From contig NZ_JADLJS010000023.1 in NCBI RefSeq assembly GCF_015680405.1, positions 20,597 through 84,596 of the forward strand: a DNA stretch of 64,000 bases, written 5' to 3'. Position numbers and translations under genes: made by a program. Shown here piece after piece: positions 34,055 to 43,445 of the stretch. Numbering within the stretch: position 1 is the first letter of the stretch; each line of letters opens with the position of its first letter. The notes under the pieces are model-generated. The model did not search any database. It was not told the DNA's origin and was given only the letters and a program-made list of their open reading frames with translations. Source of the stretch: Pseudomonas pudica. GTDB taxonomy: Bacteria; Pseudomonadota; Gammaproteobacteria; Pseudomonadales; Pseudomonadaceae.

Positions 34055-35302
34055 CTAAAACCGATCCAACCGGTAAGCCGCCATCTCCGGTCCACCGGCC
34101 ATCTCAGCCAACCGTCCCACCCATTCCGCTGTCACTGCTGCCTGGGTCAACCCCAGGTGCTGATGCCCGAATGCCAACAGCACTCGCCCATCACACACCC
34201 GGTCGATCACCGGCAACGAATCCGGCAACGAAGGCCGCAAGCCCATCCACGGCGTTGCTCCCTCCACACTCAAGTCCCGCTGGAACAACCCCTTGCTCAA
34301 CCTGTGCAACTGCCACGCCCGTTGCATGCTCGGCGGCGCGTCCAGCCCGGCGAATTCCACCGTGCCGGCCAGGCGCAAGCCCTCGGCCATGGGCGTCATG
34401 ATGAACTTGCGCTCCAGCGATGTGACTGCAAACGGCAAACGCTGATGCTCGCCAGGCAACATCAGGTGGTAGCCGCGCTCGGTGTCCAGTGGCACCTGCT
34501 TGCCGGTCAGCGCGGCGGTCAACCGCGCAGAATGCGCGCCACAACTGATCAGTACCTGGCGGGCATCGAGCGAGCCCTGGTCGCTGGCCAGGCTGACCCC
34601 GCCGCCGTGCAGACGTCCGCCATCGACCTGCGCCTGAACAAAGCGCACGCCACTGGCCTTGGCTGCTTCGAACAGTTCGCACACCACCCGGTACGGGTCG
34701 ATGAAGTGCCCGGTACGCGGGAAGAACAGCCCACCCAGCAACGACGGGCTCAGTTGCGGCGCCGCTTCGCGCACGGTGTCGGCTGACCAGAAGTCCACCG
34801 GCACCGCCTGCTGCAGCATGCGTGTGCGCAAGGCCTCCAGAGCCTGGCGCGACTCCGGGCGCTCGAAAACCAGCAACGAGCCATCTTCCTGGAACAGCTC
34901 GCTGCGCCCGATCGAACCCAGCAGCCGCTGCCAGGCACCCAGGCTGCCTTCGTTCAACGTGCGGATGCCGGCGACGCTGCGCTGAAACGGGCCCGGGCGC
35001 AGGTTGAGCAGCAAGCGGGTGAACCATGGCATGGCCTTGGGCAGGTACTTCCAGTCCAGGCGCAGCGGGCCCATCGGGTCCAGCAGCATGCGCGGCAGGC
35101 GTTTGAGAATCGACAGGTCTGCAATCGGAAATACCTGCTCGGTGGCCAGGTGCCCGGCGTTGCCGTAGGACGCGCCCTGGCCGGGTGCCTGGCGGTCGAC
35201 CAGGGTTACCCGGCGGCCTTGGCGGGCCAGTTGCAGGGCACAGGCGACGCCGACAATGCCGGCGCCGACCACGACGATATCGGTTTCAGCGGTTTCGACC
35301 AT
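34055..35302 (-). CDS. lhpB: D-hydroxyproline dehydrogenase (FAD, DadA-like)
   Basis: A 415-residue FAD-dependent amine oxidoreductase. The dinucleotide-binding GAGIVGVACALQLARQG is at the N-terminus, and the DAAO fold closes with a VLLAFGHQHLGLTQA segment. Context gives the role: it follows the epimerase, deaminase and semialdehyde dehydrogenase of trans-4-hydroxy-L-proline degradation. It should oxidise cis-4-hydroxy-D-proline to pyrroline-4-hydroxy-2-carboxylate. It is separated from the dehydrogenase gene by 2 bases. Confidence 0.88.
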   Translation of the reverse strand: MVETAETDIVVVGAGIVGVACALQLARQGRRVTLVDRQAPGQGASYGNAGHLATEQVFPIADLSILKRLPRMLLDPMGPLRLDWKYLPKAMPWFTRLLLNLRPGPFQRSVAGIRTLNEGSLGAWQRLLGSIGRSELFQEDGSLLVFERPESRQALEALRTRMLQQAVPVDFWSADTVREAAPQLSPSLLGGLFFPRTGHFIDPYRVVCELFEAAKASGVRFVQAQVDGGRLHGGGVSLASDQGSLDARQVLISCGAHSARLTAALTGKQVPLDTERGYHLMLPGEHQRLPFAVTSLERKFIMTPMAEGLRLAGTVEFAGLDAPPSMQRAWQLHRLSKGLFQRDLSVEGATPWMGLRPSLPDSLPVIDRVCDGRVLLAFGHQHLGLTQAAVTAEWVGRLAEMAGGPEMAAYRLDRF

Positions 35303-35304
35303 GC

Positions 35305-36882
35305 TCAGCCTTCCCGTTTACCGTCGAGCAGGCGCCGCAGTTGCAGCGGGTTGCCGTGCTTCAGCGCCTGCGGCAGCAGGGCATCGGGGAAGTCCTGGTA
35401 GCACACCGGGCGCAGGAAGCGCAGGATCGCCGCCGTGCCCACCGAGGTGCTGCGGGCATCGGAGGTGGCCGGGAACGGCCCGCCATGGACCATCGCGTCG
35501 CATACCTCTACACCGGTCGGCCAGCCATTGACCAGGATGCGGCCAGCCTTGCGTTCAAGGGTCGGCAGCAGCGCTCGGGCGCTGTCGATGTCGGCGTCGT
35601 CCAGTTGCAGGGTGGCGGTCAGTTGGCCTTCCAGGTGCTCGGCCACCTGGCAAACTTGCTCATCGTTGGCGCAGGCCACCACCAGCGACGCCGCGCCGAA
35701 GACTTCGGCCTGCAACGCCGGGTCGGCGAGGAACGCTTCGGCCTGGGTCACGAACAGTTGCGCCTGGCACTGGTTGGGGCCTTGCCCGGCCTGGCCACTG
35801 GCGGCGGCCTGTGCATTGGCGTTTGCGGCGAGGGCGCCGACACCGGCCTGGTAGGCACTGAAGATGCCCGGGGTGAGCATGGTCTGCGCCGCAGCCTGGC
35901 GCACGTGTTCGCTGGCGGCGGCGATGAAACGCTGCAACGCCGGCCCCTGGCGGGCAATCACCAGGCCGGGGTTGGTGCAGAACTGGCCGGCACCCTGGGT
36001 CAGCGAGGCGACGAAGCCTTGTGCCAGTGCCTCGGCGCGGGTCTGCAGGGCGGTGTCGAACAAAAATACCGGGTTGATCGAGCTCATTTCGGCGTACACC
36101 GGGATCGGCTCGGGGCGGGCTTGGGCCGCCTGGCAGAGCGCAATGCCACCACTGCGCGAGCCGGTAAAGCCAACAGCCTTGATGCGCGGGTCGCTGACCA
36201 GTGCAATGCCCACTTCACGACCAGAGCCGTACAATAGCGAAAACACACCGGCCGGCAGGCCGCACTGCTTCACGGCCTTTGCCACTGCCTGGCCGACCAG
36301 CTCGCTGGTGCCCGGGTGAGCGCCGTGGGCCTTGACCACCACCGGGCAACCGGCGGCCAGGGCCGAGGCGGTGTCGCCACCGGCCACCGAGAAGGCCAAC
36401 GGGAAATTGCTGGCACCGAATACCGCCACCGGCCCCAGGGCCACCTGGCGCTGGCGCAGGTCGGCACGCGGCAGGGGCTGGCGCTCGGGCAGGGCATTGT
36501 CGACCCGCACGTCCAGCCATTCGCCGGCCCGTACCACGCGGGCGAAGGTGCGCAGCTGGGTGCAGGTGCGGCCACGTTCGCCCTGGATACGCGCCTTGGG
36601 CAGGCCACTTTCAGCCACGGCGCGGTCGATCAGGGCATCGCCCAGCGCTTCGATCTGCGTGGCGATGGTTTCGAGGAATTGTGCCCGTTGCTCGAGCGAG
36701 GTTTCGCGGTAGGCATCGAACGCCGCCCAGGCCAAGGTGCATGCCTGGGCCACGTGTTCGCTGGTGCCGCCGAGGTAGGCCGGTTCCAGCGCCTGGCCGG
36801 TGGCTGGGTCGATGGCACGGATGGCTTCGCGGCTGCCGGTTATCGGCGTCTGGCCGATCAGCAGGTTGCCTGTGAGGTTCAT
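35305..36882 (-). CDS. Alpha-ketoglutarate semialdehyde dehydrogenase
   Basis: A 525-residue aldehyde dehydrogenase that oxidises 2,5-dioxovalerate to 2-oxoglutarate, the last step of hydroxyproline degradation. Catalytic Cys in GAGQFCTNPG, Glu in YAEMSSINP and the NAD motif GFTGSRSGG are visible. The sequence is of the KGSADH type. The ATG at 36882 has a strong GGAGG 4-5 bases away. A REP pair sits in the 157-base gap before the deaminase gene. Confidence 0.9.
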   Translation of the reverse strand: MNLTGNLLIGQTPITGSREAIRAIDPATGQALEPAYLGGTSEHVAQACTLAWAAFDAYRETSLEQRAQFLETIATQIEALGDALIDRAVAESGLPKARIQGERGRTCTQLRTFARVVRAGEWLDVRVDNALPERQPLPRADLRQRQVALGPVAVFGASNFPLAFSVAGGDTASALAAGCPVVVKAHGAHPGTSELVGQAVAKAVKQCGLPAGVFSLLYGSGREVGIALVSDPRIKAVGFTGSRSGGIALCQAAQARPEPIPVYAEMSSINPVFLFDTALQTRAEALAQGFVASLTQGAGQFCTNPGLVIARQGPALQRFIAAASEHVRQAAAQTMLTPGIFSAYQAGVGALAANANAQAAASGQAGQGPNQCQAQLFVTQAEAFLADPALQAEVFGAASLVVACANDEQVCQVAEHLEGQLTATLQLDDADIDSARALLPTLERKAGRILVNGWPTGVEVCDAMVHGGPFPATSDARSTSVGTAAILRFLRPVCYQDFPDALLPQALKHGNPLQLRRLLDGKREG

Positions 36883-36924
36883 GGAGCCTCCTTTGGAATC
36901 AGTAACAAGGGAGACCGCAGCTCT

Positions 36925-37010
36925 TGTGGGAGCGGGTTTACCCGCGAAGCAGGCGACTCGGTGCCTGGCACCGGCTTCGCCGGTGTTCGCGGGTGAACCC
37001 GCTCCCACAG
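36925..37010. repeat. REP pair inside the hydroxyproline operon
   Basis: TGTGGGAGCGGGTTTACCC and its inverted partner ending CCCGCTCCCACAG enclose a small CACCGGC-TTC-GCCGGTG hairpin (36968-36984). It lies between the deaminase and dehydrogenase genes, a place where a REP can set mRNA stability. Confidence 0.88.
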
Positions 37011-37039
37011 GGGCTGCGGCTCGAGCGTGAATCAGGCGA

Positions 37040-37987
37040 TCAGGCGATGTTCTGCTCAGCCGACCAGCTGGCGTACCAGGTGCGGAACAGCGCGTACTGC
37101 TGCTCGGCATAATTGCGCTGGGCGTCGGTCAGCACGTCGGTCTCGTTGAAGTGCAGGCTGTATTCGCTGTCACCGTTCAGCACCATCAGGTGCTTGTAGT
37201 AGAGCACCAGGTCACAGCCTTCATCGAACGACGACAGCACCGCCAGCGCCGCTTCCAGTTCACGCGCCAGGCGGCGGGCCTTGGCATCACCCTTGGCCGC
37301 CTGCTTGCTCAGGCTCACCAGGTGCAGCACCTCACGCGGCAGGGCGTTGCCGATGCCGGTGATGGCGCCGGTGGCGTTGCAGTTGACGAAGCCATGCACC
37401 ACCTGGGTGTCGACGCCGACCATCAGGGTCACGTCGTCATCCTTGGAAGTGATGTGCTCGGCGGCGTAGCGCAGGTCGGCGCCCCCGCCGAACTCCTTGA
37501 AGCCGATCAGGTTGGGGAACTCGCTGCGCAGTTCGAAGAACAGGTCGGCGCGGGTGGCGAAGCCGTAGTATGGGCTGTTGTAGATCACCGCCGGCAGCTT
37601 CGGCGCGGCTGCCAGGATGGCCGAGAAGTGGTGCTTCTGAGCAATCAGCGAGGCACCGCGGCTTAGTACGCGGGGGATGACCATCAGGCCGGCGGCACCG
37701 ACCTTGGCCGCGTGGGCGGCGTGGGATACCGCCTCACGGGTGTTCACCGCGCCGGTACCGACGATGGTCGGGATGCCGGCGGCCACCAGGCGCGCCACGC
37801 CTTCCTGGCGCTCGGCTTCGGTCAGCAGCGGCCAGTCGCCCATCGAACCGCAGTACACCACGGCACTCATGCCTGCCTCGATCAGCTCGCGGCCCTTGCG
37901 CACCAGGGCGTCGAAGTCCGGTTTGCGCTCGGCGGTGCAGGGGGTCATCAGGGCGGGCATGGTGCCGGTGAAGATGTTGTTGGTCAT
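37040..37987 (-). CDS. lhpC: 1-pyrroline-4-hydroxy-2-carboxylate deaminase
   Basis: A 315-residue DapA-superfamily TIM barrel. The Schiff-base Lys is in LIGFKEFGGGADL, and a YNSPYYG motif replaces the DapA tyrosine loop. The family member that deaminates pyrroline-4-hydroxy-2-carboxylate to 2,5-dioxovalerate fits this operon. AGGAG (37996-38000) is 8 bases from the ATG at 37987. An in-frame GTG at 37996 would clash with it. Confidence 0.9.
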   Translation of the reverse strand: MTNNIFTGTMPALMTPCTAERKPDFDALVRKGRELIEAGMSAVVYCGSMGDWPLLTEAERQEGVARLVAAGIPTIVGTGAVNTREAVSHAAHAAKVGAAGLMVIPRVLSRGASLIAQKHHFSAILAAAPKLPAVIYNSPYYGFATRADLFFELRSEFPNLIGFKEFGGGADLRYAAEHITSKDDDVTLMVGVDTQVVHGFVNCNATGAITGIGNALPREVLHLVSLSKQAAKGDAKARRLARELEAALAVLSSFDEGCDLVLYYKHLMVLNGDSEYSLHFNETDVLTDAQRNYAEQQYALFRTWYASWSAEQNIA

Positions 37988-38032
37988 TGTTGTCACTCCT
38001 CGCGATATTCGACTTTCTGGAAAAAGCCGGGG

Positions 38033-38959
38033 TCAGATGCCCCAGGCGAATGGGTCCTGTTCGTCGATCAGCAAGGTGCTGTCGGCGGTCATGTAGGCGC
38101 GGCCGGTGATGAAAGGGCGAATGCGGTCGCCGTCGCGCTCGTAGCGGCCCTGGAACTGGCTGCCGGTGATACTGGCCTGTACCCAGGTCTGGCCTTCGTC
38201 GAGCTTGCCGTCGGCGGCCAGGCAGGCCAGCTTGGCGCTGGTGCCCGTGCCGCAGGGCGAGCGGTCGTAGGCCTTGCCGGGGCACATCACGAAGTTGCGA
38301 CTGTCGGCGTTGGCATCGTCGGCAAACAGTTCGACGTGGTCGATGGGGGCACCGTTTTCACCGGTGATGCCTTGGGCTTCGAGGGCCTTGAGCATCGCCC
38401 AGGTGTATTCGGTCAGCGCCTCGCGGTTGGCCAGTTCGATGCGCTGGCCGTGTTCGGAGACGAGGAAAAACCAGTTGCCGCCCCAGGCGATGTCGCCACG
38501 CACCAGGCCATGGCCGGGCACCTCCACCTGCACCTGCTGGCGGTAGCGGTAGGACGGCACGTTGCCAACGGTTATGGCGCCATCTTCATGCAGGGTGGCG
38601 GTCACCTGGCCGACCGGGGTGTCGATCTTGTGCTCGCCCGGTGCGATCAGGCCAAGATGCTGCAGCGAGGCGACCAGGCCGATGGTGCCGTGGCCGCACA
38701 TGTTCAGGTAGCCAGCGTTGTTGAAGAAGATCACCCCGCAGGTGGCGTCGGCCGATACCGGTGGGCAGTACAGCGCACCGACCAGTACATCGTTGCCACG
38801 TGGTTCCAGCAGGCAGGCGCGGCGCCACTGGTCGTGCAGCTCGCGCAGCTCGTCGCGCTGCTCGGCCATGCTGCGGCCACGCAGTTGCGGGAAGCCTTTC
38901 ATCACCAGGCGGGTGGGTTCCCCGCCGGTGTGCGAGTCGATGACATGAACGTGTTTCAT
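38033..38959 (-). CDS. lhpA: 4-hydroxyproline 2-epimerase
   Basis: A 308-residue proline-racemase-fold enzyme converting trans-4-hydroxy-L-proline to cis-4-hydroxy-D-proline. Both catalytic thiols are present: C88 in NMCGHGTIG and the second in SPCGTGTSAK. The two-Cys pattern marks a true epimerase and not the dehydratase variant, which has Thr at one position. The start at 38959 gives the known 308-residue length. Confidence 0.95.
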   Translation of the reverse strand: MKHVHVIDSHTGGEPTRLVMKGFPQLRGRSMAEQRDELRELHDQWRRACLLEPRGNDVLVGALYCPPVSADATCGVIFFNNAGYLNMCGHGTIGLVASLQHLGLIAPGEHKIDTPVGQVTATLHEDGAITVGNVPSYRYRQQVQVEVPGHGLVRGDIAWGGNWFFLVSEHGQRIELANREALTEYTWAMLKALEAQGITGENGAPIDHVELFADDANADSRNFVMCPGKAYDRSPCGTGTSAKLACLAADGKLDEGQTWVQASITGSQFQGRYERDGDRIRPFITGRAYMTADSTLLIDEQDPFAWGI

Positions 38960-38982
38960 GGGCATATCCATTCGAGAGTGGG

Positions 38983-40599
38983 TCAGGAGGCGACGGCGGC
39001 AGGGCGCTGGCCTGGGTAGCTTTCGGAGGAGGCTTCGCTTTCATCCTCACCTTCCAGGCGCACCAGGTGGGCAGGCACGCCGGTGGCAGCACCCCAGTAG
39101 TAGATGCCCAGCGCACAAGCGGCCACGACCACGGTGTCGAATGGGTGGCCGAGCACCCCCAGGCCGCCGAAGCTGCCCAGCCACGACAGCAGGATGGTCA
39201 CCGCGTAGAAGCCGATCAGCCACGCCGACGAGCGCACTTGCTGGGCCAGCGACAGGTGCTGGGTCGGCACGAAGCGGCCGCACAGCAGGTAAAGCACGAA
39301 CATCACGATCTGCAGGGCCAGCAGCCACGAAACGGTCTTCCAGCCAGACCAGTACACGATCAGCGCGGCGATGATGAACGACAGCGGGCCGAGCACGCCC
39401 ATGCCCTTGACCCGGAACGGGCGCGGCATGTCGGGGGCGTTGCGGCGCAGGGCGGCGACGGTCACCGGGGCCACGGCGTAGCTCAGTACCAAAGCGGCTG
39501 AAACCACGTTGATCAGCGCTTCCCAGGACGGGAACGGCAGGGTCCAGAACACCGACAGGCCAAAGGTCAGCCACAGCGCCGGGCGCGGGATGCCGGACTC
39601 GGCGTCGATGCGGGTGAAGTACTTGAAGAAGGTGCCGGTCTGCGCCCAGCCATAGACCACGCGCGGGGTGGCGTTCATGTAGATGTTGCCGCAGCCGCTG
39701 GGCGAGATCACCGCGTCGGCCACCACCAGGTAGGCCAGCCAGCCCACACCCAGGGCCAGGGCGATATCACGATAGGGCAGGGCCAGTTCCTTGGTCACGG
39801 CGGCCCAGCCGTTGCTCAGCATTTCGGTCGGCACACTGCCGAGGAAGGCCAGTTGCAGCAGGGCGTAGATCGCGGTGGACAGCAGTACCGAGAGGATCAG
39901 CGCGATGGGGATGGTGCGCTGCGGGTTCTTCACTTCGCTGGCCACCGAAATGATCGGCGTCAGGCCCAGGTAGGCGAAGATGATGCCACCGGCCGATACC
40001 GCCATTTCAACGCCGGACAGACCGAAAGGGGCAAAGCCCTGGACCTCGAAGTTTTCCGGCTTGAAGAAAGTGAACAGCACGCCGATCACCAGCAGCGGCA
40101 CGATGAACTTGAACACGCTGACCAGGTTGTTGGCCTTGGCGAAGGTTTTCACGCTGCGGTAGTTGAGGAAGAAGAACAGCCCCAGCAGGGCGAACTGCAC
40201 CAGCCAGCCGAGTACGGTCGGGTCGCTGGAGCCGGCCTCGGTCAGCCCGGGGAACCAGGCGGCGGCGTATTGGCGCGAAGCGACCACTTCGATGGCGATC
40301 AGGCTGGAAAAGGCGATCAGGGTAATGAAGCCCATCAAGTAGCCCAGCAGCGGGCCGTGGGAGTACACCGGGTAGCGCACCACGCCCCCGGCACGCGGCA
40401 GGGCGGCGCCCAGTTCGCAATAGACGATGCCCAGCAACAGTACGGCGAAGCCGCCAAGGAACCAGGACAGGATGCCGGCCGGGCCGGCGATGGCCGAGAC
40501 GTGGCTGGCGGCGAACAGCCAGCCGGAGCCGAAGATGGCGCCTAGGCCGATGAAGGTGAGGTCCAGCAATGACAACTGTTTTTTGAATTTGCCTGACAT
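38983..40599 (-). CDS. APC-family permease of the hydroxyproline cluster
   Basis: A 538-residue permease with about 12-14 helices. It opens LDLTFIGLGAIFGSGWLF and has the APC GGVVRYPVYSHG motif. It heads the operon, 23 bases before the epimerase, so it likely imports hydroxyproline (inferred from position). The C-terminal about 30 residues are charged and Ser/Glu-rich. Confidence 0.85.
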   Translation of the reverse strand: MSGKFKKQLSLLDLTFIGLGAIFGSGWLFAASHVSAIAGPAGILSWFLGGFAVLLLGIVYCELGAALPRAGGVVRYPVYSHGPLLGYLMGFITLIAFSSLIAIEVVASRQYAAAWFPGLTEAGSSDPTVLGWLVQFALLGLFFFLNYRSVKTFAKANNLVSVFKFIVPLLVIGVLFTFFKPENFEVQGFAPFGLSGVEMAVSAGGIIFAYLGLTPIISVASEVKNPQRTIPIALILSVLLSTAIYALLQLAFLGSVPTEMLSNGWAAVTKELALPYRDIALALGVGWLAYLVVADAVISPSGCGNIYMNATPRVVYGWAQTGTFFKYFTRIDAESGIPRPALWLTFGLSVFWTLPFPSWEALINVVSAALVLSYAVAPVTVAALRRNAPDMPRPFRVKGMGVLGPLSFIIAALIVYWSGWKTVSWLLALQIVMFVLYLLCGRFVPTQHLSLAQQVRSSAWLIGFYAVTILLSWLGSFGGLGVLGHPFDTVVVAACALGIYYWGAATGVPAHLVRLEGEDESEASSESYPGQRPAAVAS

Positions 40600-40858
40600 G
40601 GGTTCGCCTTTTTGTTGGTTATTGGATAGGCAGGTCTGATGTCACGAGATGCGGCTTTTTGGGCCGCGCTCTTGTAGGACTTGGGGCGGCTTGCGTGGGG
40701 CATAGAGTGGACCGATCGGGGCGCCGGTTCTTGATGGTTTTCTGCAGGGTGGATGACGAAATCGGCACAGTTTCAAAAAAGCAGTGACTAGGTGCCGGGG
40801 TGTGGAATAGGCTGTAAGCCATACCGAGCAAGGGCTGTAGAGGTATGTGGGTATCGTT
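40600..40858. other. Divergent intergenic region, permease to AraC regulator
   Basis: The whole permease-to-regulator gap (40600-40977) is 378 bases. This part contains no open frame of protein type. It should carry the promoter and LhpR-type operator for the operon. I could not identify a convincing direct repeat, and a sigma-54 element was looked for without success. Confidence 0.4.
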
Positions 40859-40959
40859 GGCCTCTTCGCGGGCGCGCCCGCTCCCACAGGTACACCACAG
40901 GATTCGAAATTTGTGGGGGACCTGTGGGAGCGGGCGTGCCCGCGAAAGGGCCGGCACAG
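40859..40959. repeat. REP pair upstream of AraC regulator
   Basis: GGCCTCTTCGCGGGCGCGCC-type left arm (from 40859) and inverted right arm (40920-40959) end only 18 bases before the regulator ATG. This is one of the few REP pairs here in a 5' region. Confidence 0.9.
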
Positions 40960-40977
40960 CAAACCGAGATAGAGCAG

Positions 40978-41760
40978 ATGACCGACACCCCCCTGGCAAC
41001 CCTGTACCAGTCCCTCGACCAGCACCGCCCCGCCAGCCTCGAAGCCCTGCTCGCCGGTGTGTCCCTGCTTCTGCCGATCCTCAACGCCATCCCCAACGCC
41101 GCGATCTTCATCAAGGACCCGGCCGCCCGCTATGTGCTGGCCAACAACACCCTGGTCCAGCGTTGTGGCCTCAAGCGCCTGCAGCCGCTGCTGGGCAAGA
41201 CCAGCGCCGAAGTGTTCCCGGCACAGCTGGGCCCCGGCTACACCGAGCAGGACCGTCGTGTTCTCAAGGAGGGCCTGGTGCTGGAAGACCAGCTGGAGCT
41301 GCACCTGTATGGCAGCCGCGAGCCTGGCTGGTGCCTGACCCACAAGCGCCCGCTGTACAACCAGGCCGGCGAGATCATCGGCCTGGTCGGCATCTCGGTC
41401 GATTTGCAGTCAGCGGCCGATACCCACCCTGCCTACCAGCGCCTGGCGGCGGTGGACGAGCATATCCGCCAACATTTCCACCAGCCGATCAGCATGGGCG
41501 AGCTGACCCGTATCGCCGGCATTTCCGTGGCCCAGCTGGAGCGCTACTGCAAGCGGGTGTTCCACCTCACACCACGGCAGATGATCCACAAGGCGCGCCT
41601 GGAGCACGCCCACCGCTTGCTGCACTCGGAAATGCCGATCACTGATGTGGCGATGCGCTGCGGCTATACCGACCACAGCGCCTTCAGCCGCCAGTTCAAG
41701 CAACTGACCGGCTTCACGCCGCGCCAGTACCGCCAGGCCACCAGCGATCAGTCGGCCTGA
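40978..41760 (+). CDS. lhpR: AraC-family regulator with PAS domain (hydroxyproline operon)
   Basis: A 260-residue regulator. The N-terminal PAS domain (about residues 30-140, LNAIPNAAIFIKDPAARYVLANN) probably senses the inducer. The C-terminal double helix-turn-helix (from DEHIRQHFHQPISMGELTRIAGIS to SAFSRQFKQLTGFTPRQYR) is standard AraC. It is divergent from the hydroxyproline permease. Its 3' end overlaps the 3' end of the opposite-strand LysR gene by 13 bases. Confidence 0.88.
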   Translation: MTDTPLATLYQSLDQHRPASLEALLAGVSLLLPILNAIPNAAIFIKDPAARYVLANNTLVQRCGLKRLQPLLGKTSAEVFPAQLGPGYTEQDRRVLKEGLVLEDQLELHLYGSREPGWCLTHKRPLYNQAGEIIGLVGISVDLQSAADTHPAYQRLAAVDEHIRQHFHQPISMGELTRIAGISVAQLERYCKRVFHLTPRQMIHKARLEHAHRLLHSEMPITDVAMRCGYTDHSAFSRQFKQLTGFTPRQYRQATSDQSA

Positions 41761-42635
41761 AACAGCGCCCGCGCCTCATCGAAGCACTGCTCGGCAATTG
41801 CCGAACGCGGTTCGCTGCGGCGCAGCAGCAGGCCGACCGGGCTGTGGATGGCGGCGTCGGCCACCGGCAGGATGCGCAGGTGCTCGCTCAGGTCTTCCAG
41901 GCCGCAGCCCAGCGGCATGACTGCGCAGCACATACCGGTGTTGATGGCCTGAATCAGCTGGAAGCTCGAGTCGCTTTCCAGTACCGCATTCGGCTCCAGG
42001 CCACGGCTGCGGAAACTCAGGTCCAGCGATTGGCGGTAGTGCATGCCCTTGCTCAGCAGGCCCAGCGGAATGTCGCCCAGCTCGTCCCAGCGCAGGGTGT
42101 CGCTGGCGAACTGGAAGTGCCGGGTATCGTGCAGCAGGCCCATGGTGGTGGTGCCCAGTTCGATCACTTCGAAGAAGCTGGTGTTGACCTGGTCCAGGTA
42201 GCAGATGCCCAGGTCGAGCTGGTTGCGGCTGAGCCCGTCGATGACCTGTTCCGAGCTGAGCGAGCTGATCTGGAAGTGCAGTTCGGGGTATTTTTCACGC
42301 AGCGGCAGCAGCAGGTGCATGGGGTTGAAACTGGCCAGCGGCACCGTGCCCAGGCGCAGGCTGCCTACCACTTGGCCACGGCAGCTGGCGGCCTCGGCCT
42401 GCAGGCCGTCGTGGGCGGCGAGCAGCGTACGGGCCCAGGCCAGGATGCGCTCGCCGGCCTCGGTGAAGCCTTCGAAGCGTTGGCCGCGCTTGACCAGCAC
42501 AAGGTCCAGCTCGTCCTCCAGGTTGCGCAGGCGCATGGACAGCGTCGGCTGGGTGATATGGCACAGCGCCGCCGCCTGGCCGAAGTGGCGGGTCTGGTCG
42601 AGTGCGATGAGGAATTTGAGCTGCTTGATGTCCAT
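41748..42635 (-). CDS. LysR-family regulator of the molybdenum-enzyme cluster
   Basis: A 295-residue LysR protein. The N-terminal winged helix-turn-helix (DIKQLKFLIALDQTRHFGQAA, then ITQPTLSMRLRNLEDEL) is followed by the periplasmic-binding-like effector domain. It is divergent from moaB, and the shared 140-base gap holds a 43-nt T-N11-A element that also occurs before moaA and the ydeP-like gene. I infer it autoregulates and controls all three. The effector is unknown. Confidence 0.9.
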   Translation of the reverse strand: MDIKQLKFLIALDQTRHFGQAAALCHITQPTLSMRLRNLEDELDLVLVKRGQRFEGFTEAGERILAWARTLLAAHDGLQAEAASCRGQVVGSLRLGTVPLASFNPMHLLLPLREKYPELHFQISSLSSEQVIDGLSRNQLDLGICYLDQVNTSFFEVIELGTTTMGLLHDTRHFQFASDTLRWDELGDIPLGLLSKGMHYRQSLDLSFRSRGLEPNAVLESDSSFQLIQAINTGMCCAVMPLGCGLEDLSEHLRILPVADAAIHSPVGLLLRRSEPRSAIAEQCFDEARALFQAD

Positions 42636-42680
42636 GGAAGTGCCTGGTAGCGGGTTATGCAGACCTTACCCCACGTCTGC

Positions 42681-42723
42681 GATAGATGTCATTGATCAGT
42701 CGGTACGCCATATCGATTGGACG
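42681..42723 (+). promoter_or_regulatory. LysR box plus -35 element upstream of moaB (copy 1 of 3)
   Basis: GAT-N11-ATC (42681-42697) matches the LysR T-N11-A dyad. Nineteen bases after it comes TTGGAC (42717-42722) as a -35, with TAGCGT 18 bases on as a weak -10. The site is centred near -64 of the predicted start, the normal LysR activation position. The same 43-base pattern recurs at 45425-45467 (-) and 45618-45660 (+). Confidence 0.75.
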
Positions 42724-42775
42724 CCCCCGGGCCATGCCTCTAGCGTGGCGGCAATGCCACTCGAGGAGCCCCACC

Positions 42776-43315
42776 GTGCGCGTCCAATCCGACGCGGTCT
42801 TCGTACCGCTCAACATCGCCGTGCTGACTGTCAGCGACACCCGTACCTACGACAACGACACCTCCGGTGAGCTGCTGGCCAGTCGCTCGGTGGAGATCGG
42901 CCACCGCCTGGTGGCGCGGGCGTTGCTCAAGGACGACCTGTACAAGATCCGCGCCCAGGTCGCCACCTGGATTGCCGACGAGCAGGTGCAGGTGGTGCTG
43001 ATCACCGGCGGTACCGGTTTTACCGGGCGTGACAGCACGCCGGAAGCGGTCGAGTGCCTGCTGGACAAGCGCATCGATGGCTTTGGCGAACTGTTCCGGG
43101 CCCTGTCGATTCTCGATATCGGCACCTCGACCGTGCAGAGCCGGGCGCTGGCCGGGTTGTCCAACCGCACATTGGTGTGCTGCCTGCCGGGCTCCACCGG
43201 GGCCTGCCGTACGGCGTGGGAGGGTATCCTGGCGGAGCAACTGGATGCGCGGCACCGGCCATGCAACTTCGTCAAGCACCTGAAACCGATCGAGGCCTGT
43301 GCAAGCCGGGGCTGA
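42776..43315 (+). CDS. moaB: Molybdenum cofactor biosynthesis protein MoaB
   Basis: A 179-residue MoaB/MogA-type adenylyltransferase that activates molybdopterin. VLITGGTGFTGRDSTPEAV is the signature, and GTSTVQSRALAG and LPGSTGACRTAW complete the fold. The start is GTG at 42776, decided by GAGGAG 7 bases upstream. The ORF remains open to 42686 but without a site. It is under the first LysR-box promoter. Confidence 0.93.
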   Translation: MRVQSDAVFVPLNIAVLTVSDTRTYDNDTSGELLASRSVEIGHRLVARALLKDDLYKIRAQVATWIADEQVQVVLITGGTGFTGRDSTPEAVECLLDKRIDGFGELFRALSILDIGTSTVQSRALAGLSNRTLVCCLPGSTGACRTAWEGILAEQLDARHRPCNFVKHLKPIEACASRG

Positions 43316-43322
43316 GTTTTCT

Positions 43323-43432
43323 CCTGTACCGGCCCTTTCGCGGGTAAACCCGCTCCCACAGGCCCCCCACAGGTTTCGAACCCTGCGCGATACCTGTGGG
43401 AGCGGGTTTACCCGGGAAAGGGCCGGTACAGG
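43323..43432. repeat. REP pair
   Basis: CCTGTACCGGCCCTTTCGCG-type arms face each other between moaB and the convergent bestrophin gene. The right arm carries CCCGGGAAA instead of CCCGCGAAA. Confidence 0.92.
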
Positions 43433-43445
43433 CCACTGCATTCAG

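Noticed and set aside
40600..40858. Sigma-54 promoter for the hydroxyproline operon
   Set aside because: GG-rich stretches near 40680 do not give GG-N10-GC spacing.
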